Positions 26,260-39,100 of a stretch of 64,000 nt of DNA are shown here, one piece after another. Made by a program: the position numbers and the translations under genes. Source of the DNA: Gymnogyps californianus (taxonomy: Eukaryota; Chordata; Aves; Accipitriformes; Cathartidae); assembly GCF_018139145.2 (NCBI RefSeq), contig NC_059472.1, positions 101,196,877-101,260,876 of the forward strand. Reading direction: 5' to 3'. Each line of letters starts with the position of its first letter. Position 1 is the stretch's first letter. The notes below the pieces were generated by a model. It saw nothing but the letters and a program-made list of their open reading frames with translations, ran no database searches and had not been told where the DNA came from.

Positions 26260-27091
26260 CATTAATTTAAAAGTGTAGGACCAGAGCAATTTCAACAATA
26301 GATTTGGGAAGCTGTTGTGCACCAAAGATCCAAGACTGCTAGTGTTCGCTGAACTGAACATGATGATGTTGTTATTAATAATTGCATTTCATATTGTGGC
26401 ACAAAATGCAGCTTGTCTTCATCTTTGTGTAGAAGTGTTCAGTTTATACTGTAGTAGTGCTTCTTATTTAAAGTGGAAAATGACTGCATAAAGTTGTATT
26501 TGCATCCAGAGGGAGCATTTTATTAATTAGTAAATAATGACACAATGAAATTGAAGCGTAGTGCCTTTTCTTCTTCAGTCGTACTTTGAGGAGTGCATGC
26601 TGTAAAAGTGTGTGCACAAATAAATGATTGTCCCTGTGTCCCTAAAAACTTAGGCAGACTTGTTGCAGTATAATTTAATTTTAATGACAATGACAATTTA
26701 GAAAGGAAATGCTGTCCAAAGATAGGCAAGGAGTATAGCAATAAGAACGTACTTTTATGAGTTTAAAATAGAGTATTAGAAGCATATTCCTATAAACCGG
26801 CATCACAATATTAACATGCAGATACATAGATAGGTATTAATATCTTGTTAGCATTAAAATGTGTTTGGAAATTGTCTTGAAAATTTCCAACCCAGGCACA
26901 AAATCTAGGTACGTGTTCTTTTTACTTCATGTTAGGATAAAAAGCTCGCAGTTGGTGAGTGGGATTTAGCAATGCTACAGGCATTGCTGTGGGTTTTGGG
27001 GCTGATTATAATCACTAGGGAGATTGAAGTGTATTGAAAACCAGAAAATCACAAGAAGCCTTTTAAATGAATTGTTGAAGTCCTCTAAGAG

Positions 27092-27133
27092 GATTTTAGA
27101 ATAAAGGTGTCTGATTTTAGAATAAAGGTGTCT
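27092..27133. repeat. Perfect 21-bp tandem duplication
   Basis: The 21 bases at 27,092-27,112 (beginning gattttagaataaagg) are repeated exactly at 27,113-27,133 with no spacer. Exact identity implies a recent replication-slippage event or strong constraint. Confidence 0.98.
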
Positions 27134-30100
27134 CATTCACACATGTGGGGAAACCTGAGTGCACATGTGCATTCCTGGGCCCTGGTCTAATTTCATGTAA
27201 TACTATCATGAAATAAGCCTGTATTACTGTAAAGTACGTGTTGACTTGGATAGTGCCTTCCGAATCAATTCAGAGCCCTTATTAGTGTAAGGACACTTCT
27301 GCTGGAGGACATGGACCTTCTTCAGTTGCACTGAGTGATTTTTAAGGATGCTTCAACATTGGGGACTGGATAATAGAGCCTGGAGGAGAATGTTTCAAAG
27401 TTGATTTGAATGGATAAGAACAACCAGTCCATCTTGGAAATAATATTGACATGATCTTTTGTATTTAAGTTGTTTTTCATGTAGTTAGAAATAGTATTTT
27501 AGTATTTCTGAAGTCTTCTCTAGTTTGTGTTCAGCAGCAAATTCTGGAAAGTTCATGAGCAGCTGCAAAAATAACAGAAGAGTAGTAATTCAGGAGGAAG
27601 CTGCCTCAATATTCACAGCTGAAAGGTTCTCCTACTGCATTCCCAAATTTAACCTTCAGCTTCACTTCCCCATAGCATAGTTCTGATTATATTGTGTAAA
27701 GAACAACATCTGACATAACTTTACTACTTTTCTTTCTTTTTGCACAAAGAAAAGAATTTTGTTGTTACAGTAGAAGGAAAAAAATATTCTGAAGTGTTTC
27801 CACTAAGGCACAGCCAGAAAAAATAGAAGGTAGAAAACAATTTTCATTATTTGCATTAAGAAAACATCAAATAATTCAAATATATACATGGGGGAAAATT
27901 CTTCGGAAACTTCAGCTGTGCTTCTAGTTTTCAGTCGTATTAGTTATTGGTGATGAATCTCTCTATGTTTGTATGAGCAAACAGAGGAATGCTTACACTG
28001 ACATGTCCTGAAGTTAATGTTCTGGATGTATTTTGCCTGGTTGTTTTTACATTTATTTTACTATTCTTGCAAATCACAATAGTTGCACATCAGCCTGCAA
28101 GGCTATGAAGACGTAAGCCAACAAATTCATGAGTTTGAAATATTACACCCATAGTTTTCTGCATAATTTTTTTCATGTCGTAAAATGGATATGAATTGCC
28201 AATGAGTGCTACAGTAGGTCAAGTTTGCGTCATCAATTATTTTGTGTCTTTGAGATATTTTGAATATCACATATATGTAATATATAGATACAAAAATAGA
28301 TTTGAACAGGTCTGTGGTGGTTTTCTGTGCACATATCTGATACGAAAACTTTGTTTACAAACAACAGCTCTTTCTCTTGTTGCCCAGCTATCCACAAATA
28401 AAAAGCAAAATGGGAGAGAGTGCTAATCATTATTATTTATTAAATTCAGCATGTTTACTGCATGTGCCTGTTTGTTCACATTAGCAATTCACTGCTAGTG
28501 ACAACCTGCTCCCTGAGCAGTAATTCCACCTACAGTCTTAAGTGTGAAAAAGAAGATGCTGGGCTAGATGTAATTAAACTTCAAAATCTGGAACAGTTGT
28601 TCATTTTAGTGACTGCTTCCTTTGAAAATTCCTTTAAGATTAGTGGAACGTTAAGACCCACGGAAGTAAAAATGCATTTGATGACCCCAGGGACAAGAGA
28701 AGACAGGCATGGTACTGCAGTGGTTACAGCAGAGACAGGTGACGTGGGAGATGACAAAGCTCTTGGACAGATACCCATGCCGCACTTGCTGCATTCCAGG
28801 TGCAGCAGCTTAAAAAAATAAATCTGAAACTCCTTTGGAACATTGCTTAAATAAAAAGAAGATTGTGGTGATGAAGCCCAGAGTGATTTTTTTTAACTCG
28901 GCTATTGACCTGTGAGTTCCTAAAGAGGGAGAATAAAAAGGTTGGATAGTGAAATGCCAGCATACCTTTGTCTAGAGCGTGCTGATGGGCGTAGATGTAA
29001 TAATGTTATAGCATGCCATATGAAGAAGAGGTAGAGTAGATGGGTACATCTGCTGACAATCTTTCTTTTTAATTTGGAGCCACCTGAAGGCAGTAAGTAG
29101 CTGAATAATAACCCGATCACCATATGGCTTCCGTTCTTTCAGAGTAATAGTGTGCAGGGAGGGGGAAAGAGAAAAAAGAGTCTACTTTTAGCTCTGGCTT
29201 CTGTTTGCCTCTTTGTGAGCCTGAGAACGTTTCCTGTCTGCTTGGTGATGGGAAATGTAACCAAAACAGGCATCGGTGAGTGACATTTTTCATGCCTGGC
29301 TTTCTGTGTTGGGTTTTCTGTACCACCTTAGAGACGTTGCAACATGCATGAAGGGGGAAGGAGGCCAGATCTTTAGCGTGCTTTGCAGCTGACTCGCTGT
29401 AATATTTTACCTTGTTGGCTTCTAAGCATATATTGTATTGTATCTAAAATATATTTCCCAATTATAATTCCTTACAGTCCCGTATTGCAAAGAGCAGGTG
29501 AATATTGTCCTTTACAATACAGGTAGTTTTGCGAGTGGCTTATTTTGAAATAAGGAGTTTTGTTTTGGTCTAGTATTTATACATAGGCTCTACTTACAGT
29601 TTTCTCATTTTTGCTTCTGTATCTCTCCATACTTTCCTTCCTGTCTGTGTTCTCTTATTTCCTCTCTAAATTATAGATATGAGGGAACAACCATTTTCAT
29701 TGAAAAGGGCTTCACTTTTGGGGATAATATATGGCCATTTTAAGAAAGGTCAGCAGTTCACAAGGGTGTTGCCGAACATGGGATTATATGAAATGTGGCT
29801 TTAGGAAAAACAAAACAAAATCAGCAGCCCTCAGCACCCTGCAATCTTGAGATGGATAGTACTAGGAAGAAATGCCCATCTGCTAAGAAGGTTTTGTGCC
29901 AGATTATAGCCCTTGGCCTGTCTCTGTCAAAATAAGTTTTGCGATGCAAATTCACCCGCCATGTAAAGGGCAAGGTGAGAAAAGGAGGATGAGTGAGTGC
30001 AGAAAGGAACAGAGAGAGAGAATTTGTACTTTGGCTGTGTTTCGTATTGATGCTGCACTAAATCATTGTAAACACAGGTTAGGATTGTAGATTGGGAAGC

Positions 30101-33029
30101 TATATCAATATAGGCATCTTTACTAGTATCTATTGCCCTATTGAATTATTTAATTGCTTTAATGAGAGAATGTGAAGATATGCAACTCTTTAGGAAGAAT
30201 TTGGGAAGGAGACAGTCAAGTCACCTCCTTTTTTGGCCTGTGCAAACAGATATCCATGTATTTATTGGAGATGAGAATTCAAAGTTATGAATTTGAAGGC
30301 ACACAGACACGGAGTAGTTAGAATTGGATTTCTGTGAGAAATTGTACTGGGGTTTTCTTCTGCTTGGAAAAATGTGAAATCCTGAAACATACTTCACTGC
30401 CCATTTTTCACTCCTTTTGCTTACCTCTAGAAAATAAAGTCTAGGCTGCTCTTTGTTGACTTTTGGTAATTTCTGTCTCTGGCTTGCTGTGTCTTCTGGT
30501 TCAGCAGCACACGGGAGACATAGTTGCGCAGTAAAACTCCAGCTTCTCCTCCTCTGGGTGTCGTCAGGGGAAAGGTGCACCATGGGTGAACAGGTTCCAG
30601 AAATCCCAATTCCAGCATGAAAGCAGCTGGCAGCTCCATCCTCTGGACACTGCTTTAGGACCTTAAAAATTACTCTTCCTTTCCCCCAGTGGGATTTTAG
30701 GCCCTGCAGAAGTCCGTTACCTGTCCCTACATACAGGCATGAACAACAACTCAGATGTTTCTGCAATGTTGTGAATGCTAGGGTGTTTAAGTTGCATGTA
30801 TGTGTATATGCTTATCTATCCATAATCATTTTTAAATGAGAAGGACATAGGCTTGGTATTGTGCATTTGACATCTTTGTATTCCTCTACATGTTGTTTCC
30901 AGGGTCAGTTTCACTGTTAATACCTCATCTTTTGAGAATGTTGGGTAAGGAATGCATTGGATATGGCAAATTCTTTCTTGTCTACATATTGTCCAGTTGG
31001 ATGTTCCTCACAGGGCTGTATGATGGAGTTTGTTTCATAGTTTGTTTCACCTGGTAGGGAAAGTTGTGAAATTCTAGTCAGAAGTAATGATGCTATGATG
31101 TTATTTCATGTTTGAGAGAGATCTAGTACATGTATTAAGCCAGAGGTCTGCTTTGACAGTGGACAGGAAGGCTGTGTCTGTACTAAGAAGTTAAATGTGT
31201 CTGCAGGTGTCCTCTGGCACTGAGGATATAGACAGCCCATGACCATATCATACAACTCTTACTCTCCGAAAGAAGGTGGCCACAACCAAACTGTCTTATG
31301 GGATTTATTCCTGGGCTGTGTTTCTCCCCTGTGGTGCCGGGGAGTGCTGGCAAGCCTCTGCCAAACCTGTGCCAAGGACTTGTCTAATAACTGAACTGCA
31401 GAGACAATTAAAGTCTACTGTCTGGGATTGCTTCTTGGTACTGTTTAATTTACTGATGTAGAAGTGGCCAAAGAGGAATGTTTGGCTATTTATCTCTGGT
31501 TATCCTGTTTATTGAGGATCAGCACTCCAACCAATGCATCTCATGCTTTTGGGAGCTCATTTTGTCTTATCACTGCTGAAGACTTTGTTATGGTTTTGCA
31601 TTAAAATGACACCCATGCTACTTCTGCATATCTCTTGGAAAAAAAAAATAAAAATGGAAGAAGAAGCCTTAAGCAAGTGTAACACTGGCCACTGTACATG
31701 AGGCTCTGTTATGATGGGACTGAAAGAGCTTGCCTTTTCCCTGAGGTATTTTTTGCCCTTCCTTTAAGATTTCGGGGGATGATAGTGATTTCTTCTCACC
31801 ATAATATATAGTGCATTTCTACTATGTGCTTCAAGTGCGTGCCTGGTGTGTGTATATATGCACAGACGCACACATACATGTATTGCCCATTTATAGAGGA
31901 GATCTGTAGTATCTGTATATGACGTTTGGTTGTTGGTATTAAGCAATAGTGACAGGTCACGTGAATGCTGAGGCCCGGACCCAGCAGGAGGCGGTGCATA
32001 TGCATCTTCAGCATTAACACAATCGACATCCGCTCAACAGAAGGGTGGCCGGGCCTTTCCTTAGGAAACATATGCCAAAACTATTATCAGAGACTACGTC
32101 ATGGCCTGCGGCAAACTGGACAGGATGTTAATGAGGAGGGAACTGTGGAAGAATTCTGAGTGCATCCCATATTATCAAAACAGAATGCTGAATAAACAGA
32201 TTATTTCCATTACCGTGCCCTGTCAGCAATCTTGGTATTTTGATCTTTATCAGGTTTATGCTAATAAAGGTTTATTTTTCATTACTTAGTTGATACAGGT
32301 TTCGGGATGTTTTAAGTGCAAAAAATAAATAAATAAATGTAAACATCCGGAAGGCTATAAAAGACACTGTGGACCCAGGACAGCTCATTATTTCTCCTTG
32401 ACGAAGAAATCTCTGGTGCATCCTGTGATGTCTGTGACAGTGTGTAATGAGGCACTCCACTATGTCAAGCCCAGAGTCATAACTCTGTCTTATCTGCTGC
32501 AATAATGAGACTTTTTTAACTACTGAACTCAGCAGAAGTTACAGGTGTAAAGAAAATGGTTTGTGTTTTGCAACTATTTACAACAGGTGGAGACCAGGGA
32601 ATTCGAATTGGTTATTTTTTCATTCAAGGATCATGTATCAGAACCTGAACTTAGCATTTAAGTTGTGTTGATGATTCCAACAGTGTCTGGCACTAATTTA
32701 ATTTCATATTTGGCAATTTTCTTCTGTAGTCCTGGGTTGGAGGTTCAATATTTTATTGCTTACTTTGCTTCTAGTTGTTTTTTCCTTTATCTTTTTCTTC
32801 CTGTCCCTCTCCCCCTCCCTGAAGATTTGCCTGAGTAGCAAAAGTGAGACAGCTTAAATAAATACCTTTGGGGATAACAGCTGTCCATTTAAAGTAATTT
32901 TTTGGATGTGTTTTAGAAAGCAAAATACCAAAGCAATATCAAACCCCATATTTTTTTCCAAGACGCCAACTGTTAAAAGGTTGCATTTTTACAGATTGAT
33001 CAGACGTTCAACATTAACATTAGTTTGAT

Positions 33030-33300
33030 GTCCCTTGAAATGTTAGACTGGTTCCTCTGTTTATTCATAAAATTAATTAAATATGGCCAATGTCATAGCA
33101 AGTTCATCTTATCATTAATTTTCAGCTGCCTTGTCTTCACCGGACAATGAATGTATTTTTTTCCTACGTCTTAGCTAATGTGCAGTAACTAACATGAGGT
33201 AAGCTGTAGTTGTAATGAGTTATCAGGATGACATGGCTCTTGGCCTCTTGGCAAAATATTCACAAACTCCCTTGTCTATGTTATGGTTCTACCAAATGTC
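33030..33300. promoter_or_regulatory. Candidate conserved non-coding element
   Basis: Repeat-free sequence with clustered TAATTA-type homeodomain words (cataaaattaattaaat near 33,067; cttatcattaattttc near 33,108), followed by a gaaatgagttatcagg-like patch. It has no open frame. The texture matches known developmental enhancers, but conservation is untested. Confidence 0.22.
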
Positions 33301-35410
33301 AGCTAATATGTGCTAAGAATAGGTCTTGCTGCCTGCCGCCCTGACAGGAATGACCTCAGCCCTGACCTGGAGCTTCCCCGTCTCCGGGTGCAGAGGTGGC
33401 TCATGTGCCAGAGCCGTTCCAGCCTCAGCCCCTCAGCCCCCTGAGGTGCAATTCTGTGCCCTGGTCTGCTAGAAATGAGATGTTTGGTGTTGCAAAACCC
33501 ATCGAACAGCCCTCGACTGGCAGTCACTGTCGCTCATTATCAACCTGAGCTTGATTTGAGGAACCAGCTATTGGCAAAGGGCCATCTAAAACACTTGTTG
33601 TTTGTTCTTAAACTTTCCTTTGCAGGGAAAATGCCTCTAAATATCACGTACTTAAGAAAGGGAGAAGTTGGATCTGATCTATTTGTTTATGTAATGTACC
33701 GTCATTCCAGGTGACCTAGTTTAGGACTGTGATGAGATCTGAAGAGCAGAGTATTGTAAATGCTGTTTGTGAGAGCCTGTGTGCCAGAACAGTATGGGGT
33801 AAAATCATCTTAATGAGATGGTAGATCATCTGCTGAATGCATCTCTCGGTAAATACAGTGGATTTATTTTCCTTAAGAGGAACACAATGAGCCTCTCACA
33901 GGAATGCACTTTCATAAGGCTGAAACAAAATAAGTAGAGGTTTTGGTTCTTTTAAAGCTTGAACAGAAACAATTTTCTGCAGTACCCCACAGTTGCAGCC
34001 ACTGTGATTAAACAGTTGTTATTGCCAGCCTGCTCTAGATTCATGCATAGTGATGCGACATTGAACAAAAAACTTCTGTCATACTCTGGAACTAAAATAA
34101 CTGTTCTTACTTGGTTTGGCAAAATAAGCATGGCGATGTTGTTTTATTATTGTAAACCAAGATCCAGAACCTGAGAGTCCAAAATAGTACTGTAGCTTCC
34201 AGCTAAAAATCAAGGCCTGTCAGGTGGTATCACATCCCCTCCCTTTTCAGCTTTATTTGACCCAAGAGGAAATTTGTTGAAATGCTTGCTAACCTTCACT
34301 GAACAAGGGGAGTGACTTAATAAACATGATTTTCCCCTGGGGAGTTTTACTGCCTGGCCTAGGTTTAGGCAAGGTTTCCCCCTTGACATTTTTCTACCCA
34401 TGTTCTAAGTCTTCCAAGGAACGCAGCAGTAGCTCTCAAGGAGACAAGTTGCATTGGTGTTCCCCTGGAAGAAGCATAATATTTGTTGACCAGAGCCTTA
34501 GCAAAAAAATTACGCTACGTATAAGCCAGTAAGAAAGGCAGATTTTTACTGTTCTGAATTTGCAAGGGGAATCTCGTAAACCTTATGAGTTTTCATTATC
34601 ATCTCATTCTTTATAGGGAAAAGGTAAAGTTATGGACAATGGCTAGGAAACAGAATGTATTTTCTTTTCCTTAATGCATCCTGCTAGTAAACTTGTACTG
34701 ACTGCAGGTCATGTTATAAAATGAATGAATAAAAGATGAACGAGTAAAGGTTATTTACAGAAGGGAAGTCGCGTTACTGTATGTTTTCCCATCCTGATTC
34801 TGGTTGATGATATCCTCTAGTTAGTTGGTTAACTTCAGTGAGTAAAACTCATAAGAACTTGCTACTGTTAGTCAAAATATAAAAAAAAAAATCGAGGTTT
34901 TCTCACTTCTCTGTCCTTGCTCAGAGTGAAATCCACATCGCTCAAACTGAATACATGCAAGACTCTATTGATTTTTCTCCTCTTGGTCTACATCCATCAA
35001 CCAGAATAAATTCCTTATTGAAATAATAAATAAGCCTTCCCACCCAGAGAATGGCATTGCATTCCTTTTCACTTCCAGACATGACGAATTATTTGTGCTT
35101 GTTTGTTTGCTGTGTCAGCACTGAAGATCATGTTAGCATTTCTTTGCAACGCGTGTGCCATCAAAACCGCTCTTTTCTTGATAGAAGTCCTCCACTTTTT
35201 AATTGTCGCTCTGCTGCCTGAGTCACTCAAAATGAACATCTCACTCCAAGGGTATATACTAGAAATGCAACTGCTATAGCTTGTTTAATAGACTTGCAGG
35301 CTATAAGTAGATAACACAGCTGCATCAATAAGAGGTGAAAATTCAGCCACAATTGTAAAGGTGTATTGGTCTGGCTGGTGGTAACATTTTTCTTGTTTTT
35401 AAAGCCAGTG

Positions 35411-35460
35411 TTTTGAGACACATACATATACATGTACATATACATATGTATGTGTATGAA
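35411..35460. repeat. (CATA)n-like simple repeat with internal palindrome
   Basis: Alternating acatacata / tatgtatg units switch strand in the middle, giving a 12-bp perfect palindrome (atacatatgtat). It accounts for the low-complexity minus-strand open frame there. Confidence 0.85.
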
Positions 35461-36092
35461 TGTGTAACAGAAAAGAATTCTTTTTGATTGGTTGGATAAC
35501 TAATTCATGGAAAACAATGGTAATGAACATAAAGCCATTATTTGTCAAATCATTTTAGCTTAGTTTTCTATTATACCTGGATTTAACTCTGCTCTGCTTT
35601 CTTATGCGTACATCACTTTATTTTGCTCATTAGTGCTTAACTGTTGTGCAAGTAGTACCCATCCTTGTACCATTATTGGACAGGAAATTTATAGAGCACA
35701 GGTCATTGTTATCCAAATAAGCTCATTGTTGTGATTTTAATACAGGAAAGTGAAATATGGTTAATATGTGATGTTTTAGTATTTTTAAATTATTCCTTTG
35801 GCTTTCAAAGAGTGTAGTTCACTCTTATGGGCCAAAGAAGTTACTTCATTCTTAATACTTCATACTTGATTTTTAAAAGAGTTATCAAACTGTGGAAAGA
35901 GTTCTGTTGGTTCTCTTGACTTAATATACTTTAATTTCAAATATAGGATTGAAGGGTGTTTGTTTTTTTTTTTTCCCTATTATTCTTTCTGGATAGGATT
36001 ACTTTAGAGATAATGGGAGCATTGTAGCTTAAATTAACACAGCATAAGGTGATGCCTTATTGCTTTAACTTTGATGTAAATAAAATTGGGGA

Positions 36093-36166
36093 TTCTAGCT
36101 GATCATTTGCATAAATAGAACTTAATTTAACTTTCTCCTCCATAGCTTTTTCTAGCTGATCACTTG
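36093..36166. repeat. Dispersed 17-bp near-repeat
   Basis: ttctagctgatcatttg at 36,093-36,109 recurs at 36,150-36,166 with one mismatch, 57 bases apart. Confidence 0.8.
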
Positions 36167-39100
36167 AAGGTGGACACAGAAAAAACCTTCAGCTATCGAG
36201 TTCTGACTAATGCATTTTAGAATTCTGGTTTGCATCACCTGGTGTACATCTTCTTATCTTGATTAAGATTTGTTTCCCACCATGCTACATTTTGATCAGC
36301 TTAAGATGCGTCGAAGTATACATGTACAACCATAAAAGACTTTTAGCATATGTTTTAGCTAAGACATGTTAACAGCTCACTTTTAAATCTTAGTCAAGAC
36401 AAAGCCTATGGCACTATTCCACATTGACTTGTGTACAAATAAGGGAAGGCCTTTAACTCCGTCCTTGGATGCTCAGCCTGCCATTGGCACATCAACCTGT
36501 CTTTTTTTATGATTCATAGTCTAATGAATAATTTCGTTCCCCATGTGTCAACCAGAAGAAGAACTGAGTCTGTTCTTTTAGAGCTGTGTTGGTAAGTGGA
36601 AAGTCATAAAACTGAGACTTATGCAGGTGAATTACCGCTGTAAATGTACTGACTGAGGCTTAAATCAAAAAATGAATTTGCTTGCCTGCAAAAGATACCA
36701 TTACAAAATTTTCCTGGAAAATTGTTCTATGCTTATTGTGTCTTAGTAACTGTACTATTCACAATGCGCAGTCTGTTTTCATTAATTATACATACCTAGC
36801 ATGTGCATTATGTTTATTGTGGAACAGCATACTACTGTACGTACTACACACAGATTTTGTATTCTTACCAAAATTGACATGGTAATAATGTATTCTTCAG
36901 TATTTTGTGGCAGTTTTACATCAGTACAAAATACTGCTACTTCAACCTGGAATTCATTTCTTGCAGAGGATATTTCTGTGCCCCTCCCTGTTCCTTTGAA
37001 TGATACTTAAAGGCCTCTATACTTATGTGGAGATACAAAACAGACATTAGAAGAGAAAATGAAGCAGGAGATGACACTGGTTCTTACCAAGGGCTGATTA
37101 TGCTTCTGAGAGCTGGATCTTGGCAGTAAAATACCTTAAGCCCCGAGGGAAGTTTCGTAACTGTTGTTGATTTATAATATTTGATATACTGAAAAGAAGG
37201 AATCCTGCCTAGTATAGTGTATGTCATGCTTATAGCCCTTTACAAATCAAAATATAACATATGTTAAGATCTGAGAATTGGGATATTTTGATCAATACCA
37301 GTGCAAATGCGTTGTTATTGAATAGCAGTAATAACCAACGAAACAAGAGCAAGAACAGCTGAAGAAAAAATATGTCTCTCTTTCCCCAAAAGAACACTAT
37401 TTGAATACACTTGCTGCTCACAGAGCATTATTGACATGACTTTTATTAACAGTGAAAATCACATCCTGCTCTGGTCCTAGAAGAGCATGTTTTTAATAGC
37501 CATCTCCCCTTCCAGATTCCTGAAGTAGGAAGGGATTCATAGGTGATACACAACACTAGAACAGTTCTGATTTCTAGGGCTGAAACAGGTAACCTGTTAA
37601 ACTGGGTGAGTAAGAGATTTTGGTCAGTTAAATTGCTTTTGGGTTTTCCATCATGCTGAGTTAATTAGTTAATACTAGGAGAGAAAAGAAACGAGATACA
37701 AATGTAACAAGCAGCGAGTAAGTAAAAGACTGACTTAGTCTGCTGTGACTGGAGGATATTATAGGAATTGTGAAGTGGAAGCACTTAGGGGTTTTCCATT
37801 GAACAATGTGCTTAAAAACTTATAGAAGCAAAACCAAAGGATATATGAGTCAATGATAAACCATATGGTTACCCATATGTCTGAGATACTGTCCTGTCCC
37901 TGGAGGAGGTCCAGTAATTTGAGCTTAGCCCAAGTACCTAATAACAATATATTTTTAAGTGGCTGGTCAGTGCTCTGAGAAAATGCAGGATACAGATGTG
38001 TATAAGTGTCACGGCAAGAGAGAATAAGGCAGTAAACCTATATAATATTCTTAAGCCTTCAGATAAGTTTTGCATCAAATATTCCATTCCCTCACATTCT
38101 GTTCTCTATAACCAGGCTTGGCTTATTTATTTACTTTTATTATTGTATTGACAGGATTAAGGAATAAATTTCTACTTGTTTTTTACACACGTTTTGAAAC
38201 CAATGTGATTAAAACAAACGTTTAAGTAAAATACTGAGGAAACATTTTGTATGCGCTTAAGAAAAGACACAAAATAAAGTTTATTCTTGCACTCCTCTGT
38301 CATGCAACTGAACACATCTTGAGATTATTTAATCTTCCATTATTGAGACTCATCCTAAAACCTATGAGCAATGCAAGCCATGGAAGTCTGAGAACACTGG
38401 AATTAAGGCTGGACCAACGTGTCTTACTGTGAAAAAAAAGAAAAAGACAAATCAACATTCAGATAAAGATAGTTGGAGGCGGGTGGAGATGGTTGGAGGA
38501 ACCCTTGCCTTCCTCAGTGTTCTTTCTCTCCAACCTGTGATATGTGCTACAACTTACAGCTGGAGCTGTTTGTGAGCAGGACTCTGTGTCTGACCAAATA
38601 GCATACACATGTAAATAAAGTAGTAGCCCTCACTTAATTTGGAGTAGAGGTAGGGAAGATAATGCGGCTTCCTACTAAATTTTATTGCCAAAGTATGTTG
38701 TATTGGTTGGAAGGAACATCCTTTACTAGCTGATGTTGTGCTGACTGGAGCTGTGAGTACAAGGTTTATGCTGGGTATCATGGCTCTTTGATTTGTATCT
38801 ATTCCACCTTTGCTATAAAGGAAAGTGGGCTTGAAACTCCTGGATCATTAGGCCTTCTAAAACTAGCATAAAAGAAAAGATTTCACCCTCTGTTGGCAGC
38901 ATTATTTTTTACTTGTTGCAGCCCATGTTGGTATTATAATCAGGAAAGTTAAGCTTGGTTTTTGTGAAATTCAAGCACTGCCTGGAATAAGGATGGATTT
39001 TAACGCATGCTTAATCGTGTGTCAAGGTGCACAGCTGAATGAGGCCTGTAATTTACAATTTTTTATACATGTATGAGTTCATTAAGCAAATAAAACTTGA

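Larger units (their letters stand above)
26063..33029. other. Unique non-coding sequence
   Basis: Contains the two small tandem duplications near 26.2 and 27.1 kb. The 119-codon frame at 28,462-28,821 and the 181-codon minus frame at 30,221-30,766 have no recognisable motif and are not called as genes. Confidence 0.6.

Noticed and set aside
28462..28821. 119-codon plus-strand frame ending near an acceptor-like ttccag
   Set aside because: No recognisable protein family, no matching donor, and conservation cannot be tested here.
30221..30766. 181-codon minus-strand open frame
   Set aside because: The longest non-CR1 frame on that strand, but its composition is irregular and it has no motif, paralogue or splice context.
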